DNA from: Chloroflexota bacterium
Lineage (GTDB): Bacteria; Chloroflexota; UBA6077; FW602-bin22; CADDYW01
Length of the DNA stretch: 64,000 nt
Direction of reading: 5' to 3'
NCBI GenBank assembly: GCA_021324795.1
Contig: JAJPIK010000112.1
Location: 1-64,000 of the forward strand
The position numbers and the translations under genes are program-made. The notes under the pieces were generated by a model that was not told the origin of the DNA, made no database searches, and worked only from the letters and a program-made list of their open reading frames with translations. Below are positions 18,077-26,425 of the stretch, piece after piece; within the stretch, counting starts at the first letter, position 1, and the number at the start of each line of letters is the position of its first letter.

Positions 18077-18739
18077 ATGGATGCCAGCGAGCTCGCGAAT
18101 CGACTCCGACTGTACGTGCTGACCGATGCGCGGGCGGCACGGGGGCGCTCGCCCATTGGCCTCGTCGCGGCAGCTTTGCGCGGCGGCGCGACGGCGATCC
18201 AACTGCGCGAAAAGTCGCTGAGCACACTGGCCCAGGTTGAGCTCGGTCGGGAATTGCGCCGGCTGACCCGTGAAGCCGGGGCGCTCTTCATCGTCAACGA
18301 TCGGGTTGACGTGGCGGTCGCGGTCGAAGCCGACGGCGTTCATCTCGGTCAGGATGACCTGCCTGTCGACGCTGCACGGAAGATTCTCGGACCGAATGCG
18401 ATCATCGGCGGCTCGGCTGGGAATCTGGAGGAACTCGAGCGCTTGCTAGCGGCCGGGGTGGACTATCTCGGGGTTGGTCCGATGTATCCCACCGGGAGTA
18501 AGCCAGACGCCGGCGGGGCGATCGGCCCCGCCGGCCTGGCGATGATTCGCCGTCGTACCGACCTACCAATCGTCGGAATCGGTGGAATCGACCGTACGAA
18601 CGTGGCGCCAGTGCTGGCGGCCGGGGCAAATGGCGTGGCGGTGATCGCGGCAGTGATCGGTGCCGATGATGTCGAAGGCGCGGCGCGTCAGCTTTTCACA
18701 ACGATCGACCGGGAGCTCGCTCGCCTCGGGAGGCATTAA
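18077..18739 (+). CDS. thiE: thiamine phosphate synthase
   Basis: A TIM-barrel enzyme of 220 residues. It joins HMP pyrophosphate to the thiazole phosphate moiety to give thiamine phosphate. Visible family motifs are [45 protein letters not shown] and [11 protein letters not shown] 18077 is chosen; TTG 18071 is in frame with a slightly better spaced AAAGG. It is the first gene after the TPP riboswitch and is followed 17 bases later by thiD. Confidence 0.93.
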   Translation: MDASELANRLRLYVLTDARAARGRSPIGLVAAALRGGATAIQLREKSLSTLAQVELGRELRRLTREAGALFIVNDRVDVAVAVEADGVHLGQDDLPVDAARKILGPNAIIGGSAGNLEELERLLAAGVDYLGVGPMYPTGSKPDAGGAIGPAGLAMIRRRTDLPIVGIGGIDRTNVAPVLAAGANGVAVIAAVIGADDVEGAARQLFTTIDRELARLGRH

Positions 18740-18756
18740 CCAAGGGGGATGAGGAC

Positions 18757-19548
18757 ATGGTAGCAAAGGCGCTGACGATTGCTGGTTCAGATTCTGGCGG
18801 TGGGGCCGGAATCCAGGCTGACTTGAAGACGTTCGCGGCACTCGGAGTTTATGGCACGAGTGTCATCACCGCGATCACTGCGCAGAATACGCGGGGCGTA
18901 TTCGCCGTTCAGGAAATCGAGCCTTCCGTCATCGCGGCTCAGATCGATGCGGTACTGGAGGATATTGGCGCGGGTGGCGTTAAGACGGGCATGCTCTCAA
19001 GTAGCACAATCATTGAGACGGTTGCCGAGCGAGCAAGGCACCACGGGATTCGAAATCTCGTGGTAGATCCGGTGATGGTGGCGAAAAGCGGCGATCGCTT
19101 GCTGCGAGCGGATGCGGTAACGGTGCTGAAGGAGAAGCTTTTGCCATTGGCGCTGGTGGTGACGCCGAATGTGCCGGAAGCGGAGACGTTGGTCGGGCGC
19201 CCAGTAGTGACCGACGAAGACGTGGAGGAAGCGGCGCGGGCGATCGTTCGCCTTGGGGCGCGGACGGTAGTGATCAAGGGAGGGCATCGCTCCGGCGATG
19301 CTGTTGACCTTCTCTACGATGGGCGGGAGTTCCGCGCATTTCGTTCACCGCGCTTTGACACGCCGCACACTCACGGTACCGGCTGCACTTTTTCGGCGGC
19401 GATTGCCGCGAGCCTGGCCAAGGGAATGGACGTGGTCGACGCGGTCGCGGCGGCAAAGGACTACGTCACCGGGGCAATCGCGGCGGCCTATCCGATTGGC
19501 GACGGGCATTCGCCGGTTCATCACTTTTACCGACTGTGGCCGGATTAG
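18757..19548 (+). CDS. thiD: hydroxymethylpyrimidine / phosphomethylpyrimidine kinase
   Basis: A 263-residue ribokinase-fold enzyme that phosphorylates HMP and HMP-phosphate to supply the pyrimidine half of thiamine. Motifs are [20 protein letters not shown] at the N-terminus, [13 protein letters not shown], and the anion hole with catalytic Asp region [15 protein letters not shown] near residue 210. ATG 18757 is preceded by GGGGGATGAGG. It lacks the C-terminal ThiE-like or ThiN extension found in some homologues. Confidence 0.95.
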   Translation: MVAKALTIAGSDSGGGAGIQADLKTFAALGVYGTSVITAITAQNTRGVFAVQEIEPSVIAAQIDAVLEDIGAGGVKTGMLSSSTIIETVAERARHHGIRNLVVDPVMVAKSGDRLLRADAVTVLKEKLLPLALVVTPNVPEAETLVGRPVVTDEDVEEAARAIVRLGARTVVIKGGHRSGDAVDLLYDGREFRAFRSPRFDTPHTHGTGCTFSAAIAASLAKGMDVVDAVAAAKDYVTGAIAAAYPIGDGHSPVHHFYRLWPD

Positions 19549-19558
19549 CGACCGGCAA

Positions 19559-19583
19559 TGAGTGACTGATGACTGGTCACTCA
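19559..19583 (+). other. inverted repeat between thiD and thiSG
   Basis: TGAGTGAC at 19559-19566 and GTCACTCA at 19576-19583 can form an 8-bp stem with a 9-base loop. It ends 4 bases before the ThiS-ThiG ribosome site (GGGAG, 19588-19592). It may modulate translation of that gene or act as an RNA-processing site. Confidence 0.4.
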
Positions 19584-19598
19584 AAGTGGGAGATGAAA

Positions 19599-20615
19599 AT
19601 GGGGACGCTGCGCTTCAATGGCAAGGATTATGAGATCAGTCAAGAACAAACGGTAAGCGAGCTGGTTGCCAAGAATGGGGGCGACGGCTTCGGCGTGGCA
19701 GTAGCGGTGAATGGCCGGGTCCTGCCGCGACGTGAATGGGAAACGACTCGGGTGGGCGACGGCGACGACGTGCGGTTGGTGCGGGCGGTAGCAGGGGGCG
19801 CCTTTGACGATTTCCCGACGGATCCGAAGCCACTGGAGATTGCTGGGCGTACTTTCCGGTCTCGCCTGTTCGTAGGGACTGGTCGGTTCATTTCGCCCGC
19901 AGTGATGCGCGCGGCGTTGGAAGCATCCGAGACGGAGATGGTCACGGTGGCGATCCGGACGACCGGCGTCGACGGGAGTGGACCGGACGCGGGTATCCTG
20001 GCGGCACTTGATCTCAAGCGCTACCATCTCCTGCCAAACACGGCGGGAGCAACGACGGTGCGGCAAGCGGTCTTCATGGCCGAGCTCGCCCGCGAAGCGC
20101 TGGGCACCAATTGGGTCAAGCTCGAGGTGATCGGCGACGAGCGAACACTTTGGCCGGACGTGACTGGCACCGTCGAGGCAACGAAAATCCTTGTGCGGGA
20201 GGGATTCATTGTCCTGCCTTATACCACCACGGATCTGGTGACCGCCCTCCGTCTGGAAGAGGCAGGCGCGGCAACGGTTATGCCGCTTGGCTCAATGATT
20301 GGCTCGGGGCAAGGAATCAACGACTGGGACGGGATACGTCGGATTGCCGAGCGGGTTAGCGTACCGGTCGTGGTCGACGCCGGGATTGGGAGCCCATCCG
20401 ACGCGACCCGAGCCATGGAAGCCGGGGCTGCAGCATGTCTGATCAACACCGCAATCTCTCGCTCTGACAACCCACCGCTCATGGCGCGGGCGATGCGCCA
20501 CGCGGTGATTGCTGGACGCCTGGGTTACCTGGCCGGACGCATGCCGCGCAGTGATCAGGCGATTCCGTCGAGCCCGCCGACCGGAGTCGTACCCGCCGAA
20601 ATTCCCTCTCTCTAA
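19599..20615 (+). CDS. thiG: ThiS-ThiG fusion: sulfur carrier and thiazole synthase
   Basis: The protein has about 338 residues. The first 67 or so (MGTLRFNGKDYEISQEQTVS...) are a ThiS ubiquitin-like domain ending in VAGGAFDD. The rest is ThiG (from about residue 75, PLEIAGRTFRSRLFVGTGRF), a TIM barrel that makes the thiazole phosphate. It includes the Schiff-base lysine region WVKLEVIGDERTLWPD. In stand-alone ThiS the Gly-Gly is the C-terminus and is thiocarboxylated; here it is internal. ATG 19599 is chosen because GGGAG lies 6 bases upstream. The last residues (EIPSL) and the stop codon fall inside a dispersed repeat. Confidence 0.92.
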   Translation: MGTLRFNGKDYEISQEQTVSELVAKNGGDGFGVAVAVNGRVLPRREWETTRVGDGDDVRLVRAVAGGAFDDFPTDPKPLEIAGRTFRSRLFVGTGRFISPAVMRAALEASETEMVTVAIRTTGVDGSGPDAGILAALDLKRYHLLPNTAGATTVRQAVFMAELAREALGTNWVKLEVIGDERTLWPDVTGTVEATKILVREGFIVLPYTTTDLVTALRLEEAGAATVMPLGSMIGSGQGINDWDGIRRIAERVSVPVVVDAGIGSPSDATRAMEAGAAACLINTAISRSDNPPLMARAMRHAVIAGRLGYLAGRMPRSDQAIPSSPPTGVVPAEIPSL

Positions 20616-20675
20616 GGGAAGGTTAGGGTGAGGGCTGCCTACCTATTTCATCTGCGGTGATGGCTCACTGGGCCA
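20601..20675 (-). repeat. dispersed repeat, copy C
   Basis: The reverse complement matches copy B closely: AGGCAGCCCTCACCCTAACC preceded by CACCGCAGATGAAATAGG, followed by TTCCCTTAGAGAGAGGG. It overlaps the 3' end of the ThiS-ThiG gene, whose TAA lies within CTCTCTAAGGG. It fills most of the gap before thiO. Confidence 0.75.
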
Positions 20676-20703
20676 GGCGTAAGGCAGCGGAGGCTTAAGG
20701 GAC

Positions 20704-21867
20704 ATGCAATCTTTTCCGGGAAGGCCAACGACACCGGTTGCGCCGGAGGTCGTTATTGTCGGCGGTGGATCGATTGGCTGCTCGATCGCCTATCAACTCG
20801 CTCTGGATGGGGTGCGCTCGCTCATCCTCGAGCGGGATTATCTGGCAGCCGGGGCGTCGGGGGTTGCCGCGGGCATGCTGGCGCCCCAGGTCGAGGCGCC
20901 GTTCGACGATCCGTTCTTCGATCTCACGCTGGCCGGACGAAAAAGCCACGGACCACTGGCGGCCGCGCTTTATGAAGACGTCGGACTGGACGTCGAATGT
21001 CGAGCGACCGGAATCCTCCGAGTTGCACTCGACGAAGCCGATCGAGTCGAGTTACAACGTCGGCAGCGCTGGCAGACGGCGCGCGGTCTGCGGGCAGATT
21101 GGCTGGAGTCGGAACAACTCGGTGAGTGCGAGCCCCTGTTGAACGGAGTCGCCGGGCGGTTGCTGGCAGGTGGGCTCTGGCTGCCAGACGAAGGACAGGT
21201 TCGGAGCCCCCGTCTCGTCCAGGCCCTCGCGGCAGCGAGCGTCAAGCGTGGCGCGATGGTTGTCGAGGGGAGTTGGGCGGTCGGATTCGAGCGCCGTGGT
21301 GATCGCATTAGTGGCGTGCGAACCCCCCAGGGGATAGTGTCAGCCGAAACCGTTGTCCTGGCGGCGGGTGTCTGGAGTACCGATCTCGCACAGACGATCG
21401 GTCTTGATTTACCGGTCGGTCCGGTGAAGGGCCAAATCTTGACCCTCCGGGCAATTCAGCAGACGCCGCGCACCGTGATCTGGTCTGGCGAGTGTTATCT
21501 GGTGCCCAGGGTCGATGGTCAGGTCATTCTCGGAGCGACCGAAGAAGATGGTAACTACGATCGTCGGCCAACCTTGGCCGGTATCGGCTCCTTGAGCGAA
21601 GCAGCTCTCGAATTCCTGCCCGCTGTTGGCCAATTCACCATCGAAGGAATCTGGGCCGGGTTGCGCCCGGCCGCTCCGGACCGCTACCCGATCGTCGGAC
21701 GCGCGCCCGGTTTCGAAAATCTCATCTTGGCGACGGCGCACTATCGCAATGGAATCCTGTTAGGGCCGCTTACCGGTCGATGGATCAGCCAACTGATTCG
21801 TTCCGGTGTTGTCGCGCCGGAATTCGCACCGTTTGGGCCGGAGCGGTTCATTAGCAGTGGGCACTGA
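20704..21867 (+). CDS. thiO: glycine oxidase
   Basis: A 387-residue FAD enzyme of the D-amino-acid oxidase fold. It oxidises glycine to the imine used by ThiG. The dinucleotide motif VVIVGGGSIGCSIAYQLA lies at about residues 16-33. SGVAAGMLAPQ follows near residue 57, and the C-terminal FAD-contact region is WAGLRPAAPDRYPIVG. Operon context with ThiS-ThiG supports ThiO over other members of the fold. The gene follows a repeat-filled 88-base gap and overlaps tenI. Confidence 0.9.
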   Translation: MQSFPGRPTTPVAPEVVIVGGGSIGCSIAYQLALDGVRSLILERDYLAAGASGVAAGMLAPQVEAPFDDPFFDLTLAGRKSHGPLAAALYEDVGLDVECRATGILRVALDEADRVELQRRQRWQTARGLRADWLESEQLGECEPLLNGVAGRLLAGGLWLPDEGQVRSPRLVQALAAASVKRGAMVVEGSWAVGFERRGDRISGVRTPQGIVSAETVVLAAGVWSTDLAQTIGLDLPVGPVKGQILTLRAIQQTPRTVIWSGECYLVPRVDGQVILGATEEDGNYDRRPTLAGIGSLSEAALEFLPAVGQFTIEGIWAGLRPAAPDRYPIVGRAPGFENLILATAHYRNGILLGPLTGRWISQLIRSGVVAPEFAPFGPERFISSGH

Positions 21868-22513
21868 GTTCAGCGTTGCCGCCAAGGCTCCCCCACGACG
21901 TTCTCTGCACCTGATTGTCGATTGTCAGCGACCGCGTGCTGCGCTGCTCGATTGCATTGGCCTGGCCGTCGAGGCTGGCGTCGATTGGGTCCACGTTCGT
22001 GACCATCGAGCTTCGGCTCGAGACCTCTTCCTGCTTGCCAGAGTGGTCAAGCAGGCTTCCTACCCCCACGGAACAGGCCTCGCGGTGCATGATCGGGTCG
22101 ACGTTGCCCTGGCAGTTGGAGCAGACGCAGTCCAGCTCGGCGAGCGAAGTCTGGATCCGGTAAGCGTGCGACGAATAGCGCCGCGGCTCGGAATCGGTAT
22201 CTCAGTGCATACGCTCGACGCGGCACGTGCCGCGTCCGCAGTCGATGTCGACTGGCTGACTTTTGGCCACGTGTTTCCGACGGAGTCACATCCGGGCGAG
22301 CCCGCATGCGGGGTCGATGCCCTGGCAAAAGTGGTCCAGGCGGTGTCACGGCCGGTTATCGCAATCGGCGGGATAACCGTCGAGAATGTCAGTCAGGTGC
22401 TCGCGGCCGGCGCGGCCGGCATCGCGGTGATCTCGGCAATCCTGGGTGCAGCGGACCCTGGAGCGGCTACGGCTTCGCTGCGGCGGTTGCTTGACCAGAC
22501 TTCTGGGCGTTAA
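21857..22513 (+). CDS. tenI: thiazole tautomerase, TenI-like
   Basis: A 218-residue ThiE-like TIM barrel. It resembles TenI more than ThiE: the LREK segment is replaced by VHVRDHR, and the block ISVHTLDAA...LTFGHVFPTESH matches the TenI pattern. TenI aromatises the ThiG product. A second ThiE activity is possible but less likely, since a canonical thiE is in the same operon. GTG 21857 lies within the end of thiO. The 3' end overlaps the convergent pterin dehydratase gene by 47 bases. Confidence 0.82.
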   Translation: MGTEFSVAAKAPPRRSLHLIVDCQRPRAALLDCIGLAVEAGVDWVHVRDHRASARDLFLLARVVKQASYPHGTGLAVHDRVDVALAVGADAVQLGERSLDPVSVRRIAPRLGIGISVHTLDAARAASAVDVDWLTFGHVFPTESHPGEPACGVDALAKVVQAVSRPVIAIGGITVENVSQVLAAGAAGIAVISAILGAADPGAATASLRRLLDQTSGR

Positions 22514-22841
22514 AAATCTGGTCGATCTTTGCGGCCATGTAGAAATCACTGGACGTCAGACCGTTGATCTTGTGAGTCCACAGATAAATGGTTACCTTGC
22601 CCCATGCAACGTAGAGGTCCGGATGATGGCCTTCGCTCTCGGCGACCGGGGTGATCTGATTGACGAACTCGACGGCCTGAATGAAATTCTTGAACTTGAA
22701 CGTTTTCACGAGCTTGCGATTGTCTTCGGCCAGCCAATCGCGGTCCAGGCGGGCGAGAAGAGGTGCGATCTCTTCCGGTGTCAACGGCGGCACGCCGCCT
22801 TTACATGGCACACAGGCGTATTCGTGAAGCGGCTTTTCCAT
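22467..22841 (-). CDS. phhB: 4a-hydroxytetrahydrobiopterin dehydratase
   Basis: A 124-residue PCD/DCoH-fold protein. It dehydrates 4a-hydroxy-tetrahydropterin to recycle the cofactor of aromatic amino-acid hydroxylases; in bacteria lacking these, a molybdopterin-linked role has been proposed. The family core FKNFIQAVEFVNQITPVAESEGHHPDLYVAWGKV is visible, with the conserved His pair in EGHHPD and WTHKINGLTSSDF. The C-terminal 15 residues (QKSGQATAAAKP) are an unstructured tail lying in the overlap with tenI. No hydroxylase gene is nearby. Confidence 0.92.
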   Translation of the reverse strand: MEKPLHEYACVPCKGGVPPLTPEEIAPLLARLDRDWLAEDNRKLVKTFKFKNFIQAVEFVNQITPVAESEGHHPDLYVAWGKVTIYLWTHKINGLTSSDFYMAAKIDQIFNAQKSGQATAAAKP

Positions 22842-22868
22842 GGTTACCCCCAGAAGGGCCTGGTTGTT

Positions 22869-22887
22869 ATTAATCGTTGGTATTAAT
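22869..22887. promoter_or_regulatory. paired ATTAAT sites upstream of phhB
   Basis: Two palindromic ATTAAT hexamers (22869-22874 and 22882-22887) are spaced 13 bases centre to centre, in the otherwise featureless gap 22842-22976. They may be an operator for phhB or part of its AT-rich promoter. The evidence is weak. Confidence 0.25.
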
Positions 22888-22976
22888 CATAGGAGCGTGG
22901 CTGGAACGTCTGACCGCTGATCGCCGAGGCACTTGCTCTCACGCCACTCGGACCCTATGCGCCCGACGACCAATGA

Positions 22977-24839
22977 TCACAGCAAATATCGCTCGTGTTT
23001 CCGCATCTGCTCATATTGGTGACGAGCCTCCCGAACTTTATCTACCTGGGAGGCCTCGGCGACCGGTACGTCCCACCACGATTCGTAGCCAGGCACTCGC
23101 ACGGCTGGATCGGTCTCGACGACGACGACGGTCGTGCGGTCGGTTTGGTGTGCTTCCTGCAGGGCCTCCTTGAACTCGGCGATGGTCCGAGCGGTGATCA
23201 CGTGCGCGCCAAAGCTACGGGCATTGGCGGCGAAATCCACCGGTAGGTTGTTGCCGGTCAGTTGGCCGGTCTTGGGGTCGCGGAAGCGATAATGCGTACC
23301 GAAGCCACTACTCCCGACCGATTCGCTGAGACCGCCGATACTCGCGAAGCCATGGTTGTCGATGAGCACGATGTTTAGCTTGTAGCCTTCTTGGATCGTG
23401 GTGACGATTTCGGAAGGCATCATGAGGTACGAGCCGTCACCAACCATCACATAGACCTCGCGGCCGGGGTCGGCCATCTTGATACCGAGGCCGCCCGGGA
23501 TCTCATACCCCATGCACGAGTAGCCGTACTCTAGGTGGTACCCTTTCGGGTCGCGTGTCCGCCAGAGCTTGTGCAGGTCGCCGGGCAGACTGCCCGCGGC
23601 GCAGACGACGACGTCACGCGGACCAGCGATGTCGTTCACAGCTCCAATGATCTCGCTCTGGGCGGGCAGAGGCGTGTGCCCGAGATGAAAGAGGCGATCC
23701 ACCTCGCGCTCCCACTCTGCTTTGAACCGTGCGATGCGAGCGCTGTACTCATCAGAGACGTGATAGTCGGTCAGAGCCATGGTGAGCTCTTCCAGTGCCA
23801 CCCGTGCGTCGGCAACGAGTGGGAGGGCAGCGTGCTTGAAAGCGTCGAGTTCGGCGACGTTGACGTTCAGGAAGCGGACGTCGGGATTCTGGAAGGCCGT
23901 TTTCGAGGCAGTAGTGAAATCACTGTAGCGCGTGCCAATCCCAATGATTAGGTCGGCCTCGCGCGCGAGGATATTCGCACCTGGTGTCCCGGTTACGCCG
24001 ATCGCCCCCACACTTTGGGGGTGCTCGAAGGGGAGGGAACCCTTTCCCGCCTGGGTTTCGCCGACCGGGATACCGGTCCGTTCGACAAAGTGGGCAAGAG
24101 TATCGGTGGCTTCGCTATAGATTACCCCACCGCCGGCAATGATCAGAGGCTGGCGACTTACCCGAATCCACTCCGTCGCCCGCTGCAGCAGCCCTCGATC
24201 GGGCAACGAGCGTGGGATGGACCACACGCGCGGCTCGAAGAGCTTGGCCGGGAAATCGAACGCTTCGGCCTGTACATCCTGGGGCAATGCCAGGGTGACG
24301 GCGCCGGTGTCGGCCGGTGAGGTGAGGACGCGCATGGCCGCGAGCAACGAGGGGATGACTTGCTCCGGACGCTCGATCCGATCCCAGAAGCGTGAGAGTG
24401 GGCGGAAGGCGTCATTGACCGAGACGTCGAGCGAGTGCTCGGACTCTAACTGTTGGAGCACCGGAGCGACGTTGCGCCGGGCAAAGAGATCCCCGGGTAG
24501 GAGTAGCACTGGTAGGCGGTTGACCGTCGCGACCGCCGCGCCGGTGAGCATGTTGGTCGCGCCTGGGCCGATCGAAGTCGTACAGGCGAAGGTCCGTAGG
24601 CGATTATTCATCTTGGCAAAAGCGGCCGCGATATGGACCATTGCCTGCTCGTTGCGCGTCAGGTAGTAGGGGAAATCGGACTCCTGCTGAAGCGCTTGCC
24701 CGATGCCGGCGACGTTCCCGTGCCCAAAGATCCCCCAACAGCCGGCGAAGAACTGCTGCTGACGCCCATCACGCTCGACGTATTGCTTTTGCAAGAACTT
24801 GATAATCGCCTGAGCTGTCGTTAAGCGATAGGTTGACAT
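22977..24839 (-). CDS. iolD: 3D-(3,5/4)-trihydroxycyclohexane-1,2-dione hydrolase
   Basis: A 620-residue ThDP-dependent enzyme of the acetolactate-synthase fold. IolD opens the inositol-derived ring in myo-inositol breakdown. The N-terminus is typical of IolD (TAQAIIKFLQKQYVERDG and FAGCWGIFGHGNVAGIGQAL). The ThDP motif begins GDGSYLMMPSEIVT and ends near NIVLIDNHGFASIGGL. The start is preceded by GGGAGGAG. No other iol gene is in the window, so the pathway must be elsewhere or incomplete. A divergent unknown gene lies upstream. Confidence 0.92.
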   Translation of the reverse strand: MSTYRLTTAQAIIKFLQKQYVERDGRQQQFFAGCWGIFGHGNVAGIGQALQQESDFPYYLTRNEQAMVHIAAAFAKMNNRLRTFACTTSIGPGATNMLTGAAVATVNRLPVLLLPGDLFARRNVAPVLQQLESEHSLDVSVNDAFRPLSRFWDRIERPEQVIPSLLAAMRVLTSPADTGAVTLALPQDVQAEAFDFPAKLFEPRVWSIPRSLPDRGLLQRATEWIRVSRQPLIIAGGGVIYSEATDTLAHFVERTGIPVGETQAGKGSLPFEHPQSVGAIGVTGTPGANILAREADLIIGIGTRYSDFTTASKTAFQNPDVRFLNVNVAELDAFKHAALPLVADARVALEELTMALTDYHVSDEYSARIARFKAEWEREVDRLFHLGHTPLPAQSEIIGAVNDIAGPRDVVVCAAGSLPGDLHKLWRTRDPKGYHLEYGYSCMGYEIPGGLGIKMADPGREVYVMVGDGSYLMMPSEIVTTIQEGYKLNIVLIDNHGFASIGGLSESVGSSGFGTHYRFRDPKTGQLTGNNLPVDFAANARSFGAHVITARTIAEFKEALQEAHQTDRTTVVVVETDPAVRVPGYESWWDVPVAEASQVDKVREARHQYEQMRKHERYLL

Positions 24840-25014
24840 CGAGCTCCTCCCTCAACGAGGTTATCGCGTTTCAATCATCCCGGTCACCACCGGTTTCTGT
24901 CAGTCAAAGCACGGCAGCTTGGATCCACCCGGAAGGTCCAGGCTCGCGTCGGACCGGCCCTGACGTTCAGGTAGTAAAGGAAAGTGTACTTGGCTGCTTT
25001 TGGCATTGAATTGG

Positions 25015-25044
25015 AGTGTAGGTCGGTCTTGCTGGGACTGTCAA
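25015..25044 (-). promoter_or_regulatory. promoter of iolD
   Basis: On the minus strand TTGACA (25039-25044) and TACACT (25015-25020) are separated by 18 bases. This gives an untranslated leader of about 170 bases before iolD, in which I recognise no riboswitch. The rest of the gap 24840-25120 holds AT-rich sequence (TAAAAT near 25064) that may serve the divergent gene. Confidence 0.6.
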
Positions 25045-25120
25045 GTACTTTTGAATGCGCACAATAAAATACACTGCTACTATCATGCTGAGGTGCTCAC
25101 CAGGGGAGGTGTACAACACG

Positions 25121-26116
25121 ATGTCAGCGAAAGATCACACCGCCGCCCGCTTTGATAAAATCATCGCCAAGCTGGAACGATTGGTCGGCGCTGATCCCGA
25201 GGTGGCATACGCTTTTGCTTGCAAAATCGTTGGTCGGGAACGAGCCCATCGCGTCCTCGAACCAGCCCTTGGTCTCCTCACGCAGCGAGGATCTGCCGTG
25301 GGGCGACCGGTGCTGCGCGAGCGGTTTCTGGATCTCACCGAGAACGGTGTGCGCTACGATCAGGATTGCGTGCTTCGGGTGCAGATCCTCGGCGCGTTGC
25401 GAGCCATTGGCTCAGCGGCAGACGTCGACCTTGCCAAGCTCGGTCTCCGAACGATTCAGCTTCAGCCGCCTGCACGGATCGACGTCGCTCAGGGCTTGCG
25501 GGCGGCCAGCCTGCTCTGGCTCAGTGAGATCGAACCGAGTCGAGTCGACTTTTACGCAGTGGAGTTGCTCCAGGATCCTCATACCTCGAGGTTTTCTGGC
25601 GAGCCGGCGGTCACGGCCATGCGCGTGCTGGCCGCGCGTGGGCAGGTTCTGCCAATCTGGGCCGTGGCCCGGCGCTCCGCGCTGCCGCCGGATTGCTTGG
25701 CCCAGGCATTCGCGAGCCTGCGTAAGATCCCCGCTGACCTCCAGACGGAAGCCTTATGCGAGCACCTGACCCGAGCCGTGGACGATGGAGAGAACGGCGA
25801 AGCAACCGCCCTCGTCATCGCCGAAGCGATCATCCTTAACCAGCTTGCCGGCGGCTATCGATTGGTACTCGATCTCTTGCGCAAGACGACGAATCTGAAT
25901 CTGCTACTGTATTTGGTCACGACGATCGTGCGATCGGGTGAAACGATGTTGCAGGACGAGCTGCGACGATTGCACATGGAGGAAAAGGATCCGGGGAAGC
26001 GGTGGGTGTACGAAGAAGTGTTGGGGAAACCCGGCCGCGAGCCGAAGCCCAGCTCGCGGCGTGGCAAAGGTCTTGACAAGTGTTCGAAGACTGTTATACT
26101 TGGGGCAATTGAATAG
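25121..26116 (+). CDS. unknown helical protein, possibly HEAT-like
   Basis: A 331-residue soluble protein that I do not recognise. It is rich in Ala, Leu and Arg, with repeating amphipathic helix pairs (for example LDLTENGVRYDQDCVLRVQILGALRAIG starting near residue 70), which suggests an alpha-solenoid. There is no signal peptide or membrane segment. ATG 25121 follows GGGGAGG; earlier in-frame codons lack support. The last 45 bases of the gene contain the promoter of the trp operon, so its stop codon lies about 10 bases into the trp leader RNA. Confidence 0.65.
   Translation: MSAKDHTAARFDKIIAKLERLVGADPEVAYAFACKIVGRERAHRVLEPALGLLTQRGSAVGRPVLRERFLDLTENGVRYDQDCVLRVQILGALRAIGSAADVDLAKLGLRTIQLQPPARIDVAQGLRAASLLWLSEIEPSRVDFYAVELLQDPHTSRFSGEPAVTAMRVLAARGQVLPIWAVARRSALPPDCLAQAFASLRKIPADLQTEALCEHLTRAVDDGENGEATALVIAEAIILNQLAGGYRLVLDLLRKTTNLNLLLYLVTTIVRSGETMLQDELRRLHMEEKDPGKRWVYEEVLGKPGREPKPSSRRGKGLDKCSKTVILGAIE
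26073..26100 (+). promoter_or_regulatory. trp operon promoter
   Basis: A perfect TTGACA at 26073-26078 and TATACT at 26095-26100 are 16 bases apart. The promoter is embedded in the coding end of the preceding gene and points into the T-box leader, with transcription expected to begin near 26107. Confidence 0.85.
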
Positions 26117-26400
26117 ACATACAGACGAAGAACGGGACGAGTAGGCGCCACGTGAGGCTCAGAGAGTCGGGGTAGGTGCGAGCCGATGCCGCGGCGGGCG
26201 CGGAATGGACCCGGGAGTTGCCGCCCGAAAGGGAGTTGATCCCAAGTAGGCGCGGACGGAGATTCCACCGTTAGAAGGAATCGGATATCGGCCAGGATTA
26301 TTGGCCTTGACCCGTATCCGTCAAAGCGGGTCGCATTGCGACCAAGTGGGGTGGCACCACGGAAACCTCCGTCCCCGGTCGGGACGTGAGGTTTTTTTGT
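26107..26400 (+). promoter_or_regulatory. T-box leader, tryptophan-specific
   Basis: The roughly 290-base untranslated leader carries the T-box core GGGGTGGCACCACGG at 26348-26362. It also has stem I landmarks: GACGAGTAGG near 26137, AGAGAG at 26161-26166, and GGTAGGTGCGAGCC from 26171. A UGG triplet at 26206-26208, in GCGGAATGGACCC, sits where the specifier is expected and matches the Trp anticodon. Uncharged tRNA-Trp would stabilise the antiterminator and allow transcription of trpE onward. The specifier call rests on position and on the downstream genes. The T-box itself is clear. Confidence 0.92.
26365..26398 (+). terminator. T-box-controlled intrinsic terminator
   Basis: ACCTC-CGTCCC (26365-26375) pairs with GGGACG-T-GAGGT (26381-26392), followed by a run of seven T. 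The 5' arm abuts the T-box core, as required for the competing antiterminator. Confidence 0.9.
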
Positions 26401-26425
26401 TGCCTACTCACGGAGGAGAAAGTAC

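Noticed and set aside
26107-26425. Classical trp leader-peptide attenuator
   Set aside because: No short frame with tandem Trp codons is present, and the leader carries a complete T-box core and terminator instead.
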